Shown: positions 27,315 to 36,962 of the stretch, one piece after another
Numbering within the stretch: the first letter of the stretch is position 1
Layout of the letters: every line of letters begins with the position of its first letter
Source of the DNA: Microcystis aeruginosa NIES-4325
GTDB taxonomy: Bacteria > Cyanobacteriota > Cyanobacteriia > Cyanobacteriales > Microcystaceae
Reading direction: 5' to 3'
Length of the DNA stretch: 64,000 nt
Assembly (NCBI RefSeq): GCF_008974145.1
Contig: NZ_BJKP01000003.1
Location: 1 to 64,000, forward strand
The notes under the pieces: generated by a model
The model's database searches: none
Told to the model about the DNA's origin: nothing
The model's input: only the letters and a program-made list of their open reading frames with translations
Program-made: the position numbers and the translations under genes

Positions 27315-28286
27315 ATGATCCCAACAACTTCTTTATTCGCACCCGTTGACGATGATCTCCGTCTTTTGACCGATAACTTAAAAAATCTCGTCGGCGCTCG
27401 TCATCCCATTTTAGCGGCGGCAGCAGAACATTTGTTCGAGGCTGGTGGTAAACGCGTTCGACCGGCGATCGTGTTGCTGGTATCTCGCGCTACCATGTTA
27501 GACCGGGATATCACTCCCCGTCATCGTCGATTAGCGGAAATCACGGAGATGATCCACACTGCCAGTCTCGTCCATGATGATGTGGTAGATGAGGCAGAAT
27601 TGCGCCGCAGTGTTCCCACCGTTAACAGTTTATTTGACAATCGCGTGGCGGTTTTAGCAGGAGATTTCCTCTTTGCTCAATCCTCTTGGTATCTAGCTAA
27701 TTTAGATAATTTAGAAGTGGTAAAATTGCTCTCGGAAGTGATTCGCGATTTTGCTGAAGGGGAAATTCAACAGGGAATTAATCGCTTTGATACCAGTATC
27801 TCTTTAGAAGCTTATCTAGAAAAAAGTTACTACAAAACAGCTTCTTTAATTGCCAACAGTGCCAAAGCGGCTGGGGTATTAAGCGAGCAATCGGCCGAAG
27901 TTAATCATCATTTATATAATTATGGTCGTGATTTAGGATTAGCTTTTCAAATCGTCGATGATATTCTCGATTTTACCTCCCCCACGGAAGTATTAGGAAA
28001 ACCCTCTGGCTCCGATTTGATCAGTGGTAATATCACCGCTCCCGCTCTCTTTGCTATGGAGGAAAATCCCTATATAGAATTGTTAATCGAACGGGAATTT
28101 AGTCAGGAAGGAGACATCGAAAAAGCTCTTGATTTTATTCACTCTAGCCAAGGTATTCATCGCTCAAAAGAGTTAGCCAATCAGTATGGTCAAAGTGCAT
28201 TAAAACACCTTGACTGTTTAGCTTCTTCTCCCTCAAAAGATGTTTTAATCGAGCTAGTGGATTACGTTTTGAGCCGAATTTATTAG
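27315..28286 (+). CDS. sds: Solanesyl diphosphate synthase (trans-long-chain prenyl synthase)
   Basis: A 323-residue polyprenyl synthase that condenses isopentenyl diphosphate onto an allylic primer to make the C45 tail of plastoquinone-9. The first Asp-rich motif is SLVHDDVVDEAELRR and the second FQIVDDILDFTSPTEVLGK; the substrate-binding GGKRVRPAIVLL is at about 45. Small residues before the first DDxxD fit a long-chain product. Length and motifs match cyanobacterial solanesyl synthases; the exact chain length is inference. It convergently overlaps the next gene by 4 bp. Confidence 0.92.
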   Translation: MIPTTSLFAPVDDDLRLLTDNLKNLVGARHPILAAAAEHLFEAGGKRVRPAIVLLVSRATMLDRDITPRHRRLAEITEMIHTASLVHDDVVDEAELRRSVPTVNSLFDNRVAVLAGDFLFAQSSWYLANLDNLEVVKLLSEVIRDFAEGEIQQGINRFDTSISLEAYLEKSYYKTASLIANSAKAAGVLSEQSAEVNHHLYNYGRDLGLAFQIVDDILDFTSPTEVLGKPSGSDLISGNITAPALFAMEENPYIELLIEREFSQEGDIEKALDFIHSSQGIHRSKELANQYGQSALKHLDCLASSPSKDVLIELVDYVLSRIY

Positions 28287-28828
28287 GGAATAATAGTTCT
28301 CGCCGTAGCAATAGTCCAAGCATCGACTAATAATAAAAATAGGGTGAGAGTAAAGAGAATTCCATACATCCAAGGCTGAGAAAGGGGGCGAATATCAGTC
28401 ATATTCAGGTTAGTTTTTTCCTCGATTATTTTGACCATGCGATTAAATCCCGCTACTCGCATCGGCAATAAATAGGCTTTTTCTGAGGAGCAATCAAGGA
28501 AATAATAAACTAAACCACCCTGTCCTGTACTGCGACATTTAAGTTCTTTTATATCTGTCCAATTTAACCACCAACCAGAGCGAAGAAAAGCGGGAAACCA
28601 TTGGGGATAGCTAACTTGTATCCCTGTCTCTGATAAAGTAACTCTTTCACTTAAAGCTCCGTATAAAGCGATTAATCCTAAGCTAATTCCTACCCAGAGA
28701 AAATTGGGACTAACGGGGGAATTAGTGACTTTTGCTAAAAAGGGTAAAGGAAGGGTTAACGCCACATATAAACTTAATAAAGTTACCCGAATTATTGGTG
28801 ATATCCGAAAAATTATTGTCTCGTTCAT
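28283..28828 (-). CDS. Small membrane protein with PH-like (YdbT/bPH) region
   Basis: A 181-residue protein with two N-terminal spans (about 12-58), a central beta-rich region (SERVTLSETGIQVSYPQWFP then WLNWTDIKELKCRSTG) resembling bacterial PH-like domains, and a C-terminal span (about 150-172). The central W-T-D-I-K-E-L phrase is typical of such domains after a membrane hairpin. I do not recognise a specific function. It is convergent with sds; the two stop codons overlap at 28283-28286. Confidence 0.75.
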   Translation of the reverse strand: MNETIIFRISPIIRVTLLSLYVALTLPLPFLAKVTNSPVSPNFLWVGISLGLIALYGALSERVTLSETGIQVSYPQWFPAFLRSGWWLNWTDIKELKCRSTGQGGLVYYFLDCSSEKAYLLPMRVAGFNRMVKIIEEKTNLNMTDIRPLSQPWMYGILFTLTLFLLLVDAWTIATARTIIP

Positions 28829-28929
28829 TTGATAACCTTAATCAGTAAACAGTAATCAGTGAAAAGAAGGCTGCGAACTTGCCACTTAATACTTTAACAC
28901 TTTAATACTTAATACTGTTCACTGAAAAC

Positions 28930-29265
28930 TCAAAACTGCTCATTGTTCACTGCGTCTCCTTGTCCCCAAAAACCATCGTATTTAGTCACTTCAATATCAC
29001 CAAAAACTTTGACTTGACAAGCAAGACGACGGTTATTATCGGGGTTATGGGGAGGTAAAGAAAGACGCGCTTTTTCCTTCCAATTGATAGCAGAAACTTC
29101 GCCAACAATTGCCACCGCACAGGTTCCACAGCTGCCGATGCCGCGACAATTAATTAACTTGGAACCGCCGTTATACAAAGAAATGTCATGTTTTAATAAT
29201 ATGCGACGGAGATTTGCACCTCGATCGCATGTGATTGTTTGACCGTAAACTGTTATTCTAGGCAT
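28930..29265 (-). CDS. [2Fe-2S] plant-type-like ferredoxin
   Basis: A 111-residue ferredoxin. Cluster ligands are C40, C46, C49 (NCRGIGSCGTC) and C83 (RRLACQVKV), giving C-x5-C-x2-C...C instead of the C-x4-C-x2-C of photosynthetic PetF. This spacing fits the divergent Fdx group seen in cyanobacteria beside PetF. Strongly basic patches (RRILLK, KEKAR) differ from acidic PetF. The electron partner is unknown. It is divergent from the citramalate synthase gene, with 62 bp between the starts. Confidence 0.88.
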   Translation of the reverse strand: MPRITVYGQTITCDRGANLRRILLKHDISLYNGGSKLINCRGIGSCGTCAVAIVGEVSAINWKEKARLSLPPHNPDNNRRLACQVKVFGDIEVTKYDGFWGQGDAVNNEQF

Positions 29266-29327
29266 TAGGGGCGTGATTTTAAGTCGCTACAGTTATTAAT
29301 TAATATTAACACTTATTGACTATTTCT

Positions 29328-30968
29328 ATGAACAATGGTAAGCGCATTTGGGTCTATGACACTACTCTCCGGGATGGGGCCCAGCGAGAAGGTATTTCCC
29401 TCTCCCTAGAAGATAAAATTAAAATCGCCAGAGAATTAGATCGGATGGGTATTCCTTTTATCGAAGGCGGTTGGCCCGGCGCAAATCCTAGAGACGGTCA
29501 ATTTTTCTGGAAAATGCACGAAGAACCCCTAAAACAAGCGGAATTAGTCGCTTTTTGTTCTACTCGTCGCCCCCATATTGAAGCCCGGGAAGATCGGATG
29601 TTAACCGCCATTCTCGCCGCTAGAACCCGTTGGGTGACAATTTTCGGCAAATCTTGGGATCTGCACGTCACAGAGGGCTTAAAAACCAGTCTGGGGGAGA
29701 ATTTAGCCATGATAGCAGATACGATCGAGTATCTACGCTGTCAGGGAAGACGAGTCATTTATGATGCCGAACATTGGTTTGATGGTTACAAAAATAATCC
29801 CGAATACGCCCTTTTAACCCTGAAAACCGCCAGGGATGCCGGGGCTGAATGGTTAGTTTTTTGTGATACCAACGGTGGCACTTTACCCCAAGAAATCGCC
29901 CCTATTGTTGAGAAAGTGCGGGAGCAATTGGGCATCGATCCTGATAACGAAAATGGGACTAAATTAGGCATCCATGCCCATAATGACGCAGGAACCGCCG
30001 TAGCTAACTCCTTAGCGGCAGTTAACGAGGGCGCACGCATGATTCAAGGCACAATTAACGGTTATGGGGAACGCTGCGGCAACGCCAATTTATGTACTTT
30101 AATTCCCAATCTTCAGTTAAAAATGGGCTTTTCCTGCCTAGAAAAAAATCAATTAGGCCGATTGACGGGAACTAGCAGAAAAATCAGCGAAATGGTCAAT
30201 TTAGCCCCGGATGATCATGCTCCCTTCGTCGGACGTTCCGCTTTTGCCCATAAAGGCGGAATTCACGTTTCTGCGGTGGCGAAAAATCCCCTCACCTACG
30301 AACATATTAACCCAGAAGCGATCGGTAATCAGCGCCGCATCGTCATTTCTGACCAATCGGGATTAAGTAATGTCTTAGCGAAAGCGCGCAGTTTTGGCAT
30401 CGATTTAAATAAAGATGATCCCACCTGTCGGCAAATATTGGAACGTTTAAAAATCTTGGAAAGTGAGGGTTATCAATTTGAAGCAGCCGAAGCTAGTTTT
30501 GAGTTATTAATGCGGGAAGCTTTGGGCCAGAGAAGCCACCTTTTTGAATTAAAAGGATTCCAAGTTTATTGTGATATGCTGCGGGATAGTGGTAATGCGA
30601 TTGCAACAATTAAAGTACGGGTAAAAGAGGAAGATTTATTAGAAGTGGCCGAGGGTAACGGGCCTGTGGCTGCTTTAGATCGGGCTTTAAGAAAGGCTTT
30701 AGTGAAATTTTATCCCGAAATTGCTAACTTTCACCTGACCGATTATAAAGTGAGAATCCTCGATAGTGGTTCGGGGACGGCAGCGAAAACTAGGGTTTTA
30801 ATCGAGTCCAGTAACGGTCAACAAAGATGGACTACCGTGGGAGTGTCTAGTAATATTTTGGAAGCTTCCTATCAAGCAGTAGTAGAAGGAATTGAATACG
30901 GTTTATATCTGCTGCAAAACAATCAACTAGAATTATCGGGTCAATTTTGTCCTTTGGGGATAATTTAG
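29328..30968 (+). CDS. cimA: (R)-citramalate synthase, CimA type
   Basis: A 546-residue enzyme of the alpha-isopropylmalate/homocitrate synthase superfamily. The catalytic N-terminus VYDTTLRDGAQREGISLS, the metal-binding GIHAHNDAGTAVANSL and the GTINGYGERCGNANL motif are present, followed by the LeuA-type allosteric domain (about 410-530). It fits the CimA family that condenses acetyl-CoA with pyruvate to start threonine-independent isoleucine synthesis; a LeuA-type role is less likely because of the AEHWFDGYKNN motif of this subgroup. The ATG at 29328 is chosen rather than the TTG at 29316. Confidence 0.9.
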   Translation: MNNGKRIWVYDTTLRDGAQREGISLSLEDKIKIARELDRMGIPFIEGGWPGANPRDGQFFWKMHEEPLKQAELVAFCSTRRPHIEAREDRMLTAILAARTRWVTIFGKSWDLHVTEGLKTSLGENLAMIADTIEYLRCQGRRVIYDAEHWFDGYKNNPEYALLTLKTARDAGAEWLVFCDTNGGTLPQEIAPIVEKVREQLGIDPDNENGTKLGIHAHNDAGTAVANSLAAVNEGARMIQGTINGYGERCGNANLCTLIPNLQLKMGFSCLEKNQLGRLTGTSRKISEMVNLAPDDHAPFVGRSAFAHKGGIHVSAVAKNPLTYEHINPEAIGNQRRIVISDQSGLSNVLAKARSFGIDLNKDDPTCRQILERLKILESEGYQFEAAEASFELLMREALGQRSHLFELKGFQVYCDMLRDSGNAIATIKVRVKEEDLLEVAEGNGPVAALDRALRKALVKFYPEIANFHLTDYKVRILDSGSGTAAKTRVLIESSNGQQRWTTVGVSSNILEASYQAVVEGIEYGLYLLQNNQLELSGQFCPLGII

Positions 30969-31169
30969 GGAACATTTATCAGTTATCAGATTTGAGTTTT
31001 CACTGAACAGTTAGCTACTGACTCCTATCTCCTGTCTCCCTTATACCTTTTAAACAGGATAAAATAACCTGGGTAAGAGCATCTCAAAAGGTATTGACAA
31101 TTGGCCAGTTTTGTGATCCGCTGGCTGTGTGAGCATTTCAAGTGATACCAGTCAATCAGAATAGTTAGG

Positions 31170-31194
31170 AAATCGACCAAATGGGTCGATTTTT
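31170..31194 (+). terminator. Hairpin with T-run in the cimA-downstream spacer
   Basis: AAATCGACC (31170-31178) pairs with GGTCGATTT after a five-base loop, and the right arm runs into TTTTT. It lies about 200 bp after cimA, so it could end a read-through cimA transcript or a small RNA started in the spacer. The rest of 30969-31355 contains no gene, only a degenerate repeat tract near 30975-31015 and the recurring phrase CCTTTTAAACAGGAT. Confidence 0.6.
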
Positions 31195-31355
31195 GCTTAA
31201 CAATTGAGATGGCAAATGCTCCTCAAATATTGCTGAATCGCCCTCTGGGTAAGTAACTTACATAAAGTTCATTTTGTCAAGGATTGTTAAGATGCGCTTA
31301 CCCTGATAACATAACGTTTATGCTATCATGTCCTTATTCTATGATAACAATCTAT

Positions 31356-33122
31356 ATGATAAAGCTAAAAGTCTTGAAAAATTGGATTAATTCAAATTAT
31401 AAATCTTGGTCTAACTTAAAAGCCTTTTTCATCCTTGCTCTTACCATCTGGATCGCTCATTTTTGCTACTCTGGCAGCTTTGGATTATATGAAGATGACT
31501 ATAATAGAGTTTCTAAAGTCTTTGATCTAGCTTGGGCTGAAATAGGTAATTACATTCTACATTTTAGCAATTCTCAAGGACGACCATTACACGATGGGTT
31601 AATTTATCTACTGTCATTTTTGGGATTCAGACTAGGGGGATTACAATCAATCTATTGGATTGGATACGGTATTCTTACTATTAATACTTTTCTTTTTTAT
31701 TTACTATTAAAACGCTTGTCTGCTAACCAATTGTTTGCCATGACAGGTGCGCTGGCTTTTTGTTTATTTCCTGCTGATACTACCAAACCCTTTCTGACTC
31801 ACTCACTCGGAATTCAACCATCTTTAACATTTCTACTGGCAGCAACTCACTGTTATCTATCCAACAAAAAAATATTATCTTATGGGTTTATTCTTGGAAG
31901 TCTACTCTGTTACGAAACAATTTTTCCAGTATTTTTAGCAGTGCCTCTCCTCCAAAGGCAATGGAATCTTAAGCTCAGAAGAGAATTACTGAGACATATT
32001 ATAATTCTAGGAGGGATGATTATCTCTATTGTTATCATCAGAAAACTCTCTATTGGTGGGGTGGGAGTGATTAAAAATCCAGACTTTATTTCCACCATTA
32101 GATGGTCATTAAGTAATCAAATTTATGGACTTTTCATTTCCATAAGTATGTTTTTTTATCGTCCCTTTCAAGCTTTATTATACCTACTGCAATCAAAGGG
32201 TGAATTGATAATATTAATTTCTTTTTGTTTGGCTGGATTCCTATGGGTATTATCAAGGCTAGATTTTGCACCATATCGCCAAAATGTTTCTAGTCAAAAC
32301 TCAGTCTCTTGTTCGGAAAATTTTAATTATTTTCAGCATTTGACTAAACTAACTTTAGTTGGATTTATTTTGTTAATTCTAGCCTATCCTCTTACTTTGA
32401 CAGAACTTGCCACAGAAATTAGTGGTCGAGCTTCACGGGTTCATGTAGCAGCAGCAATCGGAGCATCTATTATAGTTGCTTGTGCCTGTTCGGCTATCTC
32501 ATTACTAGCTAATCGATATCGACTCAAGAATCTTGCCGCTGCTATTTTAGCGGCATTCTTTGCATTATTGATCGGTTTTGGGATCATGGTACAGCAAGAC
32601 TATCAGCGCAGTTGGCAGTATCAACGAGCCTTTTGGACAGATGTCATACACTTGGCTCCAGATTTAACTGATGGAACTGTTATTCTTGTTGATGCTCTTC
32701 TTCCTTGGGGTGAACAAATCCATCCTTTTGCTTGGTCGATGCCCAGTGTAGTCGGTCAACTTTATCAATTCCCTTGGCAATGGAAAAACGTTCCTAAACT
32801 ATATAGGCTCAATCCTGATTGGCAGCAAAAAATACCTGCCAATAGAGAAATGGCTTTAAATAACGAAAATGGATTGCTGTCCTTTTATTACCCTTGGGAA
32901 TCGCCTCGACAAGTTAAAACTTCGCAAATTATTTTGTTACAGGAAAAGGATGGGAAACTTGTTCGCACAACTACTCCAATTGTTGTCGGGACTAAGAAAT
33001 TCTCCTTTAAACCCCTGACTAATTCAACTCTAGATTCTTTCGAGAAAGGACATTTGTACGATTATTTAATCACTCCTAACAATAAAAAATCTGTCAATTA
33101 TTTTCAACCTTTTTCAGGTTAG
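31356..33122 (+). CDS. Polytopic membrane protein, possible glycosyltransferase-like, unknown function
   Basis: A 588-residue protein with about eleven hydrophobic spans. The first luminal loop carries acidic residues (YSGSFGLYEDDYNRVSK), a feature of the GT-C glycosyltransferase fold, where a D/E motif in the first loop is catalytic. This is only suggestive. A soluble C-terminal part of about 150 residues (DGTVILVDALLPWGEQIHPF onward) follows the last span. Start choice is open: ATGs lie at 31320, 31341 and 31356; the last is used because it directly precedes a basic stretch before the first span. Codon use is more AT-rich than in neighbours, which may mean horizontal transfer. Confidence 0.7.
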   Translation: MIKLKVLKNWINSNYKSWSNLKAFFILALTIWIAHFCYSGSFGLYEDDYNRVSKVFDLAWAEIGNYILHFSNSQGRPLHDGLIYLLSFLGFRLGGLQSIYWIGYGILTINTFLFYLLLKRLSANQLFAMTGALAFCLFPADTTKPFLTHSLGIQPSLTFLLAATHCYLSNKKILSYGFILGSLLCYETIFPVFLAVPLLQRQWNLKLRRELLRHIIILGGMIISIVIIRKLSIGGVGVIKNPDFISTIRWSLSNQIYGLFISISMFFYRPFQALLYLLQSKGELIILISFCLAGFLWVLSRLDFAPYRQNVSSQNSVSCSENFNYFQHLTKLTLVGFILLILAYPLTLTELATEISGRASRVHVAAAIGASIIVACACSAISLLANRYRLKNLAAAILAAFFALLIGFGIMVQQDYQRSWQYQRAFWTDVIHLAPDLTDGTVILVDALLPWGEQIHPFAWSMPSVVGQLYQFPWQWKNVPKLYRLNPDWQQKIPANREMALNNENGLLSFYYPWESPRQVKTSQIILLQEKDGKLVRTTTPIVVGTKKFSFKPLTNSTLDSFEKGHLYDYLITPNNKKSVNYFQPFSG

Positions 33123-33294
33123 TCAATGTCGAGGAAAATTTATCCTTTCTGATTAAGTTTTTGCCGTCTTTAATCACTCTTTTATCCCAATTCTCTCTGG
33201 GCAAATTACGGATTGAATCTAAGTACCCTCTTAACAAGCAAAATTTAGAGGGAGCAAATTTTTGTAGTCAGACTTTGGAGCAGTTAAATAACCC

Positions 33295-33789
33295 CTAGGA
33301 TAATAATCTAGTGACGACCGAATTTTGCCAACGACGAGCCAAGGCGCGCAGATACATATTAACGGGAAACTGATAATATTCGATAATTAACCAGAGTAAA
33401 CAAATAGCATGGCAAATAAAGGTTAAAATCGACCAAAATAGAGGCACCCATGACAGAGGACTACCCTCGATTGGAGGAAAAAGATAGGCCCCCGTAGCCA
33501 CAATTGCTGTGGGAAAAATCACAAATCCTAAACCGATAATTAAGTAGAAACCTGCCATCTCCATTCCTTCTCTCGGTAAACCCTGCCAATACTTACCATT
33601 CCAATACCAAGTTAAGGGTAATTGACTATCGGCCATTTTTAAAACCTGTTGTTCTAAATTGGCAGTAAAAATGTGTTGACAAAAGTTACAAGCATAGGCC
33701 TCCATGAGTGGTAAAGTGGCGATTTTACCATGGCGACAGACGGGACAAGAATAGCTATCGTGATAGTTTAATCGGGTTGGCTCGGTCAT
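33295..33789 (-). CDS. Membrane protein with N-terminal zinc ribbon
   Basis: A 164-residue protein. A zinc ribbon at about 12-38 is formed by SCPVCRHGK and ACNFCQHIF. A Trp-rich segment (LPLTWYWNGKYWQGLPREG) follows, then two or three membrane spans at about 80-145. It looks like a conserved cyanobacterial protein of unknown function. The ATG at 33789 (MTEPTRL) is preferred over the one ten codons upstream because only the shorter form begins near the ribbon. It is followed on the same strand by another conserved gene, 64 bp away in reverse order. Confidence 0.75.
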   Translation of the reverse strand: MTEPTRLNYHDSYSCPVCRHGKIATLPLMEAYACNFCQHIFTANLEQQVLKMADSQLPLTWYWNGKYWQGLPREGMEMAGFYLIIGLGFVIFPTAIVATGAYLFPPIEGSPLSWVPLFWSILTFICHAICLLWLIIEYYQFPVNMYLRALARRWQNSVVTRLLS

Positions 33790-33853
33790 GGTAATGTGAG
33801 TACGAGTAAAAAAGGCCATTGCAGATAATTAACTTTTCCCTATTGATAACTAA

Positions 33854-34318
33854 TTAAGCAAGATTATAAGGAATTGTCCCTAGTTTTTGCAGTTGTTTTT
33901 CAATATTAGCCTTTAATTGGGTCCGGGAGATTTCTTTTCCTGTTTGAGAGGTGTGGGCATTTTCCAGAAAAATAATACTATCTACTTTTTCTACGGCAAA
34001 TAATTGGAATAAAAGATGGGTTACGGGAATCAGGAGCGTTGATAGGGGTGAATTGGGGGTATTTTGAGCAGATATGGCCATTTTTTCCGTAGCAAAGGCA
34101 TAGATTACCCTTTTTTCTTGCTGAGGCTGCTGCCGATGAGCTAAGGTGGTTAGTAACCAATCACCTTGGCTATTCTGAACTACATAGTATTGTAAATGTT
34201 TTAACTGTCTAGCAAAAGCTGCAAGGACAGGATTAACCGCTTCTTCCATGACTACGGTTGCCAGTCCGTAATTGACCGCTTCTCGACTTAAAATATGCAG
34301 TTGTGCCTTTAATTTCAT
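33854..34318 (-). CDS. Conserved cyanobacterial protein of unknown function
   Basis: A 154-residue soluble protein with alternating strands and helices (LKHLQYYVVQNSQGDWLLTTL, KRVIYAFATEKMAI) and a helical C-terminus. No motif identifies a catalytic activity. It is codirectional with the ABC-2 permease gene upstream (35162-34383) and the zinc-ribbon gene downstream, so a three-gene transcript is possible. The assignment as a real gene rests on protein-like composition and consistent ATG start. Confidence 0.65.
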   Translation of the reverse strand: MKLKAQLHILSREAVNYGLATVVMEEAVNPVLAAFARQLKHLQYYVVQNSQGDWLLTTLAHRQQPQQEKRVIYAFATEKMAISAQNTPNSPLSTLLIPVTHLLFQLFAVEKVDSIIFLENAHTSQTGKEISRTQLKANIEKQLQKLGTIPYNLA

Positions 34319-34382
34319 GGCTAATCATGTCTATAAACTAATCGATGGCGATGACATTCATCCCTTGATTCAGCAAGGCCAT

Positions 34383-35162
34383 TTAAAATTGTCGTCGTGA
34401 AAAGATGAGGATGGAGATACCCAATAATAGACCAGTATAAACGAGACTGTAGAGGGCATTACCGATTAAGACATCAGCACTAGGCAGCAAACCATAAACG
34501 GCCTCGTTTCTAAAATTTAATCTCTCCAAATCTGGGAGAATTAGATAAATATTTTTAGTGATAGCGAGAATATTGGCATTTTTGCTGATTATACCCAATT
34601 GGATCAGATCTTTGCTGATGTGACCCATGAGATAGACCCCAAAAGTCATTAACGTGGCTAAAATCGAACTGGTAAATACTCCAAAAGCGATCGCCACGGC
34701 CGCAATGAGAATTAATTCCAAACCGAGATAGAAAACCGAGACAATCAGGGGTAAAGCTTGAAAAGATACTTTCATCCCCAGCAACATCACCAGGTAAATC
34801 ACCAACATTACCCCCAACATCACCGCTAAAACCCCGGACAACCCCAAGTGTTTACCAAGGATAAATTCGGCCCGACTCAGGGGTTTAGGAATCAAAACTA
34901 AAATAGTTCTCTTGTCAATTTCCTTATTAATTAGCCCTGTACCCACAAAAACCGCGACAATTACCCCTAATAATCCGATAGCGGCTAATCCCAGGTCAAG
35001 AAAGATTTTCTGATGGGTTCCCACCGCAATTTCTGGTAATAAACGCCAAGCGAAGGCCATCAACAAGGCAAAAAACCCGATAAAGTAAAGAATGCGATCA
35101 CGAATAACCTCGCGAAAACCATTAGCTGCGATTGCCCAGATTCTCAGGATGCTGATACCCAT
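34383..35162 (-). CDS. ABC-2 type permease
   Basis: A 259-residue membrane protein with six spans. The N-terminal IWAIAANGFREVIRDRILYFIGFF and the conserved INKEIDKRTILVLIPKPLSRAEFILGKHLG loop are the marks of ABC-2 permeases of the NosY/YhaP-like group. The latter loop is the interface with the ATPase. No ATPase is adjacent, so the partner must be encoded elsewhere. A role in export or membrane-stress protection is typical for the group, but the cargo is unknown. Confidence 0.87.
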   Translation of the reverse strand: MGISILRIWAIAANGFREVIRDRILYFIGFFALLMAFAWRLLPEIAVGTHQKIFLDLGLAAIGLLGVIVAVFVGTGLINKEIDKRTILVLIPKPLSRAEFILGKHLGLSGVLAVMLGVMLVIYLVMLLGMKVSFQALPLIVSVFYLGLELILIAAVAIAFGVFTSSILATLMTFGVYLMGHISKDLIQLGIISKNANILAITKNIYLILPDLERLNFRNEAVYGLLPSADVLIGNALYSLVYTGLLLGISILIFSRRQF

Positions 35163-35435
35163 AGCCTTTCATCAAAATAATATCTGTCTTTCCTTTTGAG
35201 ATTACCCATTTCCAGGGTAAAAGTAGATCTACCCTCAAAATCAAAAATTGTCGCGGTTGGTTAGCAGTGCGTAGCGATAACTAGGTATTAGGTATTGTTA
35301 CGTTAGCTAAAAAAGCAGCTAATCCTTACTGTTCCAGTGTTCCCTTATCTTTGCAGGCAGCTGACCCCTTGGTTTTGTTGTGGTTGTCCTCAAACTGCAT
35401 AACCGTCCCAATCCGCCATCATTAAATTAATAAGT

Positions 35436-36014
35436 CTAGGATAAATTGATCTCTAATAACCCCGGTGGTGGCGCAATTTCGATGCGTGCCGCTTTCAGAT
35501 CCACCAGTGGCACAATTTCTTTGACGAAGGGGACTAGGGCCCGGACCCCTGAGTCGGAGGATGGACTTTTTTTCTTGACAGAGGCGAGATTTGCTTCTAG
35601 TTGCACTGCTAAAATATCATTACCCGCCCAGAAAATATCTACTACAACCCCGATTTTTTCTCCTGTCAGGTGATGATAAACTTCTAAGTTTACTAGCTCA
35701 CTAACATGATATTCATCCGCTTTTAGGCGAGGTTTTTCTAGTTTATTCGCCCATAATTTATATCCGCGCAAAGCCTCGGCCTGTTCCCGATTTTCAACCC
35801 CCTCTAACTTGATAACATAAACATTTTTGCCCGGTAGCTCACGTCCCCTGAGCAGAGTAATTTCTCGGATTTCTCCCCCTTGTGATCCTTGTATTCCCCT
35901 AATACCGGGCTTCTGAAAACGTTCGGGAAAATCTGACACCGATAAAACTCGCAATTCTCCCTCCAGTCCCTGGGGTGCTACTATTGTCCCAATTTCTAGC
36001 CAATTTTCTTCCAT
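35436..36014 (-). CDS. rimM: Ribosome maturation factor RimM
   Basis: A 192-residue protein needed for maturation of the 30S head (16S rRNA 3' domain, binding S19). The N-terminal RimM barrel starts EIGTIVAPQGLEGELRVLSV, and the C-terminal PRC barrel includes LVNLEVYHHLTGEKIGVVVDIFWAGND and VPFVKEIVPLVDLKAARIEI. A Lys/Ser insertion (SVKKKSPSSDSGVR) splits the PRC domain. The start at 36014 is an ATG with the expected MEENWLEIG N-terminus. It is divergent from the Tab2 gene. The 273 bp spacer towards the permease gene holds no recognisable gene. Confidence 0.95.
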   Translation of the reverse strand: MEENWLEIGTIVAPQGLEGELRVLSVSDFPERFQKPGIRGIQGSQGGEIREITLLRGRELPGKNVYVIKLEGVENREQAEALRGYKLWANKLEKPRLKADEYHVSELVNLEVYHHLTGEKIGVVVDIFWAGNDILAVQLEANLASVKKKSPSSDSGVRALVPFVKEIVPLVDLKAARIEIAPPPGLLEINLS

Positions 36015-36164
36015 TGTCTTGACATTTTTTGCTATAGCTTTCCCTAGTATATAGCCTTTTTTGCCTCGCTCCTAGATTTTTAAAGTCTTGGTAAGGTAAA
36101 ATTTTTAGTTGACCTCTACTCCTGACCATTTTTTGACTTTTTACTGGTGACTTTTTACTGAATT

Positions 36165-36962
36165 ATGACTATTTGGCAAGCGGATTTTTATAAATCTTCA
36201 TCTTCTTCTTCTCTTAGCACAGTCTGGCAATTGTTAATTTTCGATCCTCTCGGTCATCTTATCTATGAAAATTCCTGTCCCCAATCCCAAGCTAATAGCG
36301 ACTGGTTAACCCAACAGTTACAGCAAGCTTGTCAAGTCTCCTGCCCGGAAATTATCCAAGTTTTTCGCCCCCAATGCGCCAATTTATTTCTCCTAGCTGG
36401 TCAAAATTTACAGATCAAAATCGAGTTAACCCGTCACGTTAACGCCATGAAAAAACAGCTAGAATTGCGGCAAATCTCTATAAATATCGACTCTACTCCA
36501 CCACAACCCCTACCAGACCAATTTTTAGGTCAAGAGTGGCGTTTTGCTCGTTTTCCCGCCGTTGATTTAGTTGACTTTTTTGGCGATCGCCGAATACCGA
36601 TTCTTTCCCTACCAGAGGCCTTTTCTCCTTTAAAATTAGGTTTAGCCTCTACTTTAATGATCCCAGGTGTGGTTATTACCGGGGGTAAAAAATCTCTTGC
36701 GATCGCTCGTTGGATAGAGGAAATTAACCCAGTATTTATCGATCATATTCCCACAGAAACGGGGCGATCGGGCGGTTTAGTCTTGGAATCGGGACTAAAT
36801 GAACGTTGGATTTTTCTGACCTACGAAGATGAAGAAGTGGCCCTGGCAGCCAATGTTTATCAAGCAACCAAACAGGAAAGCCAAGGTTTGCACTTTCTTC
36901 TCATACAACCAGACGATTCCGGTCGCACTTTTACCAGCTTTTGGCTACTGAAACAAGTTTAA
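36165..36962 (+). CDS. Tab2/Atab2 family RNA-binding protein
   Basis: A 265-residue protein of PF06485. It begins TIWQADFYKSS and shows the family phrases VWQLLIFDPLGHLIYE, IQVFRPQCANLFLLAGQNL, PAVDLVDFFGDRRIP and GLASTLMIPGVVITGG. In algae and plants Tab2 binds the psaB 5' UTR and promotes translation of photosystem I reaction-centre subunits. The cyanobacterial orthologue is assumed to act likewise, though this is not proven. Its 3' end overlaps the CPBP gene on the opposite strand by 18 bp. Confidence 0.92.
   Translation: MTIWQADFYKSSSSSSLSTVWQLLIFDPLGHLIYENSCPQSQANSDWLTQQLQQACQVSCPEIIQVFRPQCANLFLLAGQNLQIKIELTRHVNAMKKQLELRQISINIDSTPPQPLPDQFLGQEWRFARFPAVDLVDFFGDRRIPILSLPEAFSPLKLGLASTLMIPGVVITGGKKSLAIARWIEEINPVFIDHIPTETGRSGGLVLESGLNERWIFLTYEDEEVALAANVYQATKQESQGLHFLLIQPDDSGRTFTSFWLLKQV

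Noticed and set aside
33123-33294. An open frame continuing through the spacer after the 31356-33122 gene, ending NLEGANFCSQTLEQLNNP and resembling a pentapeptide repeat
   Set aside because: No start codon in frame, only one pentapeptide-like unit and part of it is antisense-free overlap with the preceding gene; too weak to call a gene or pseudogene.
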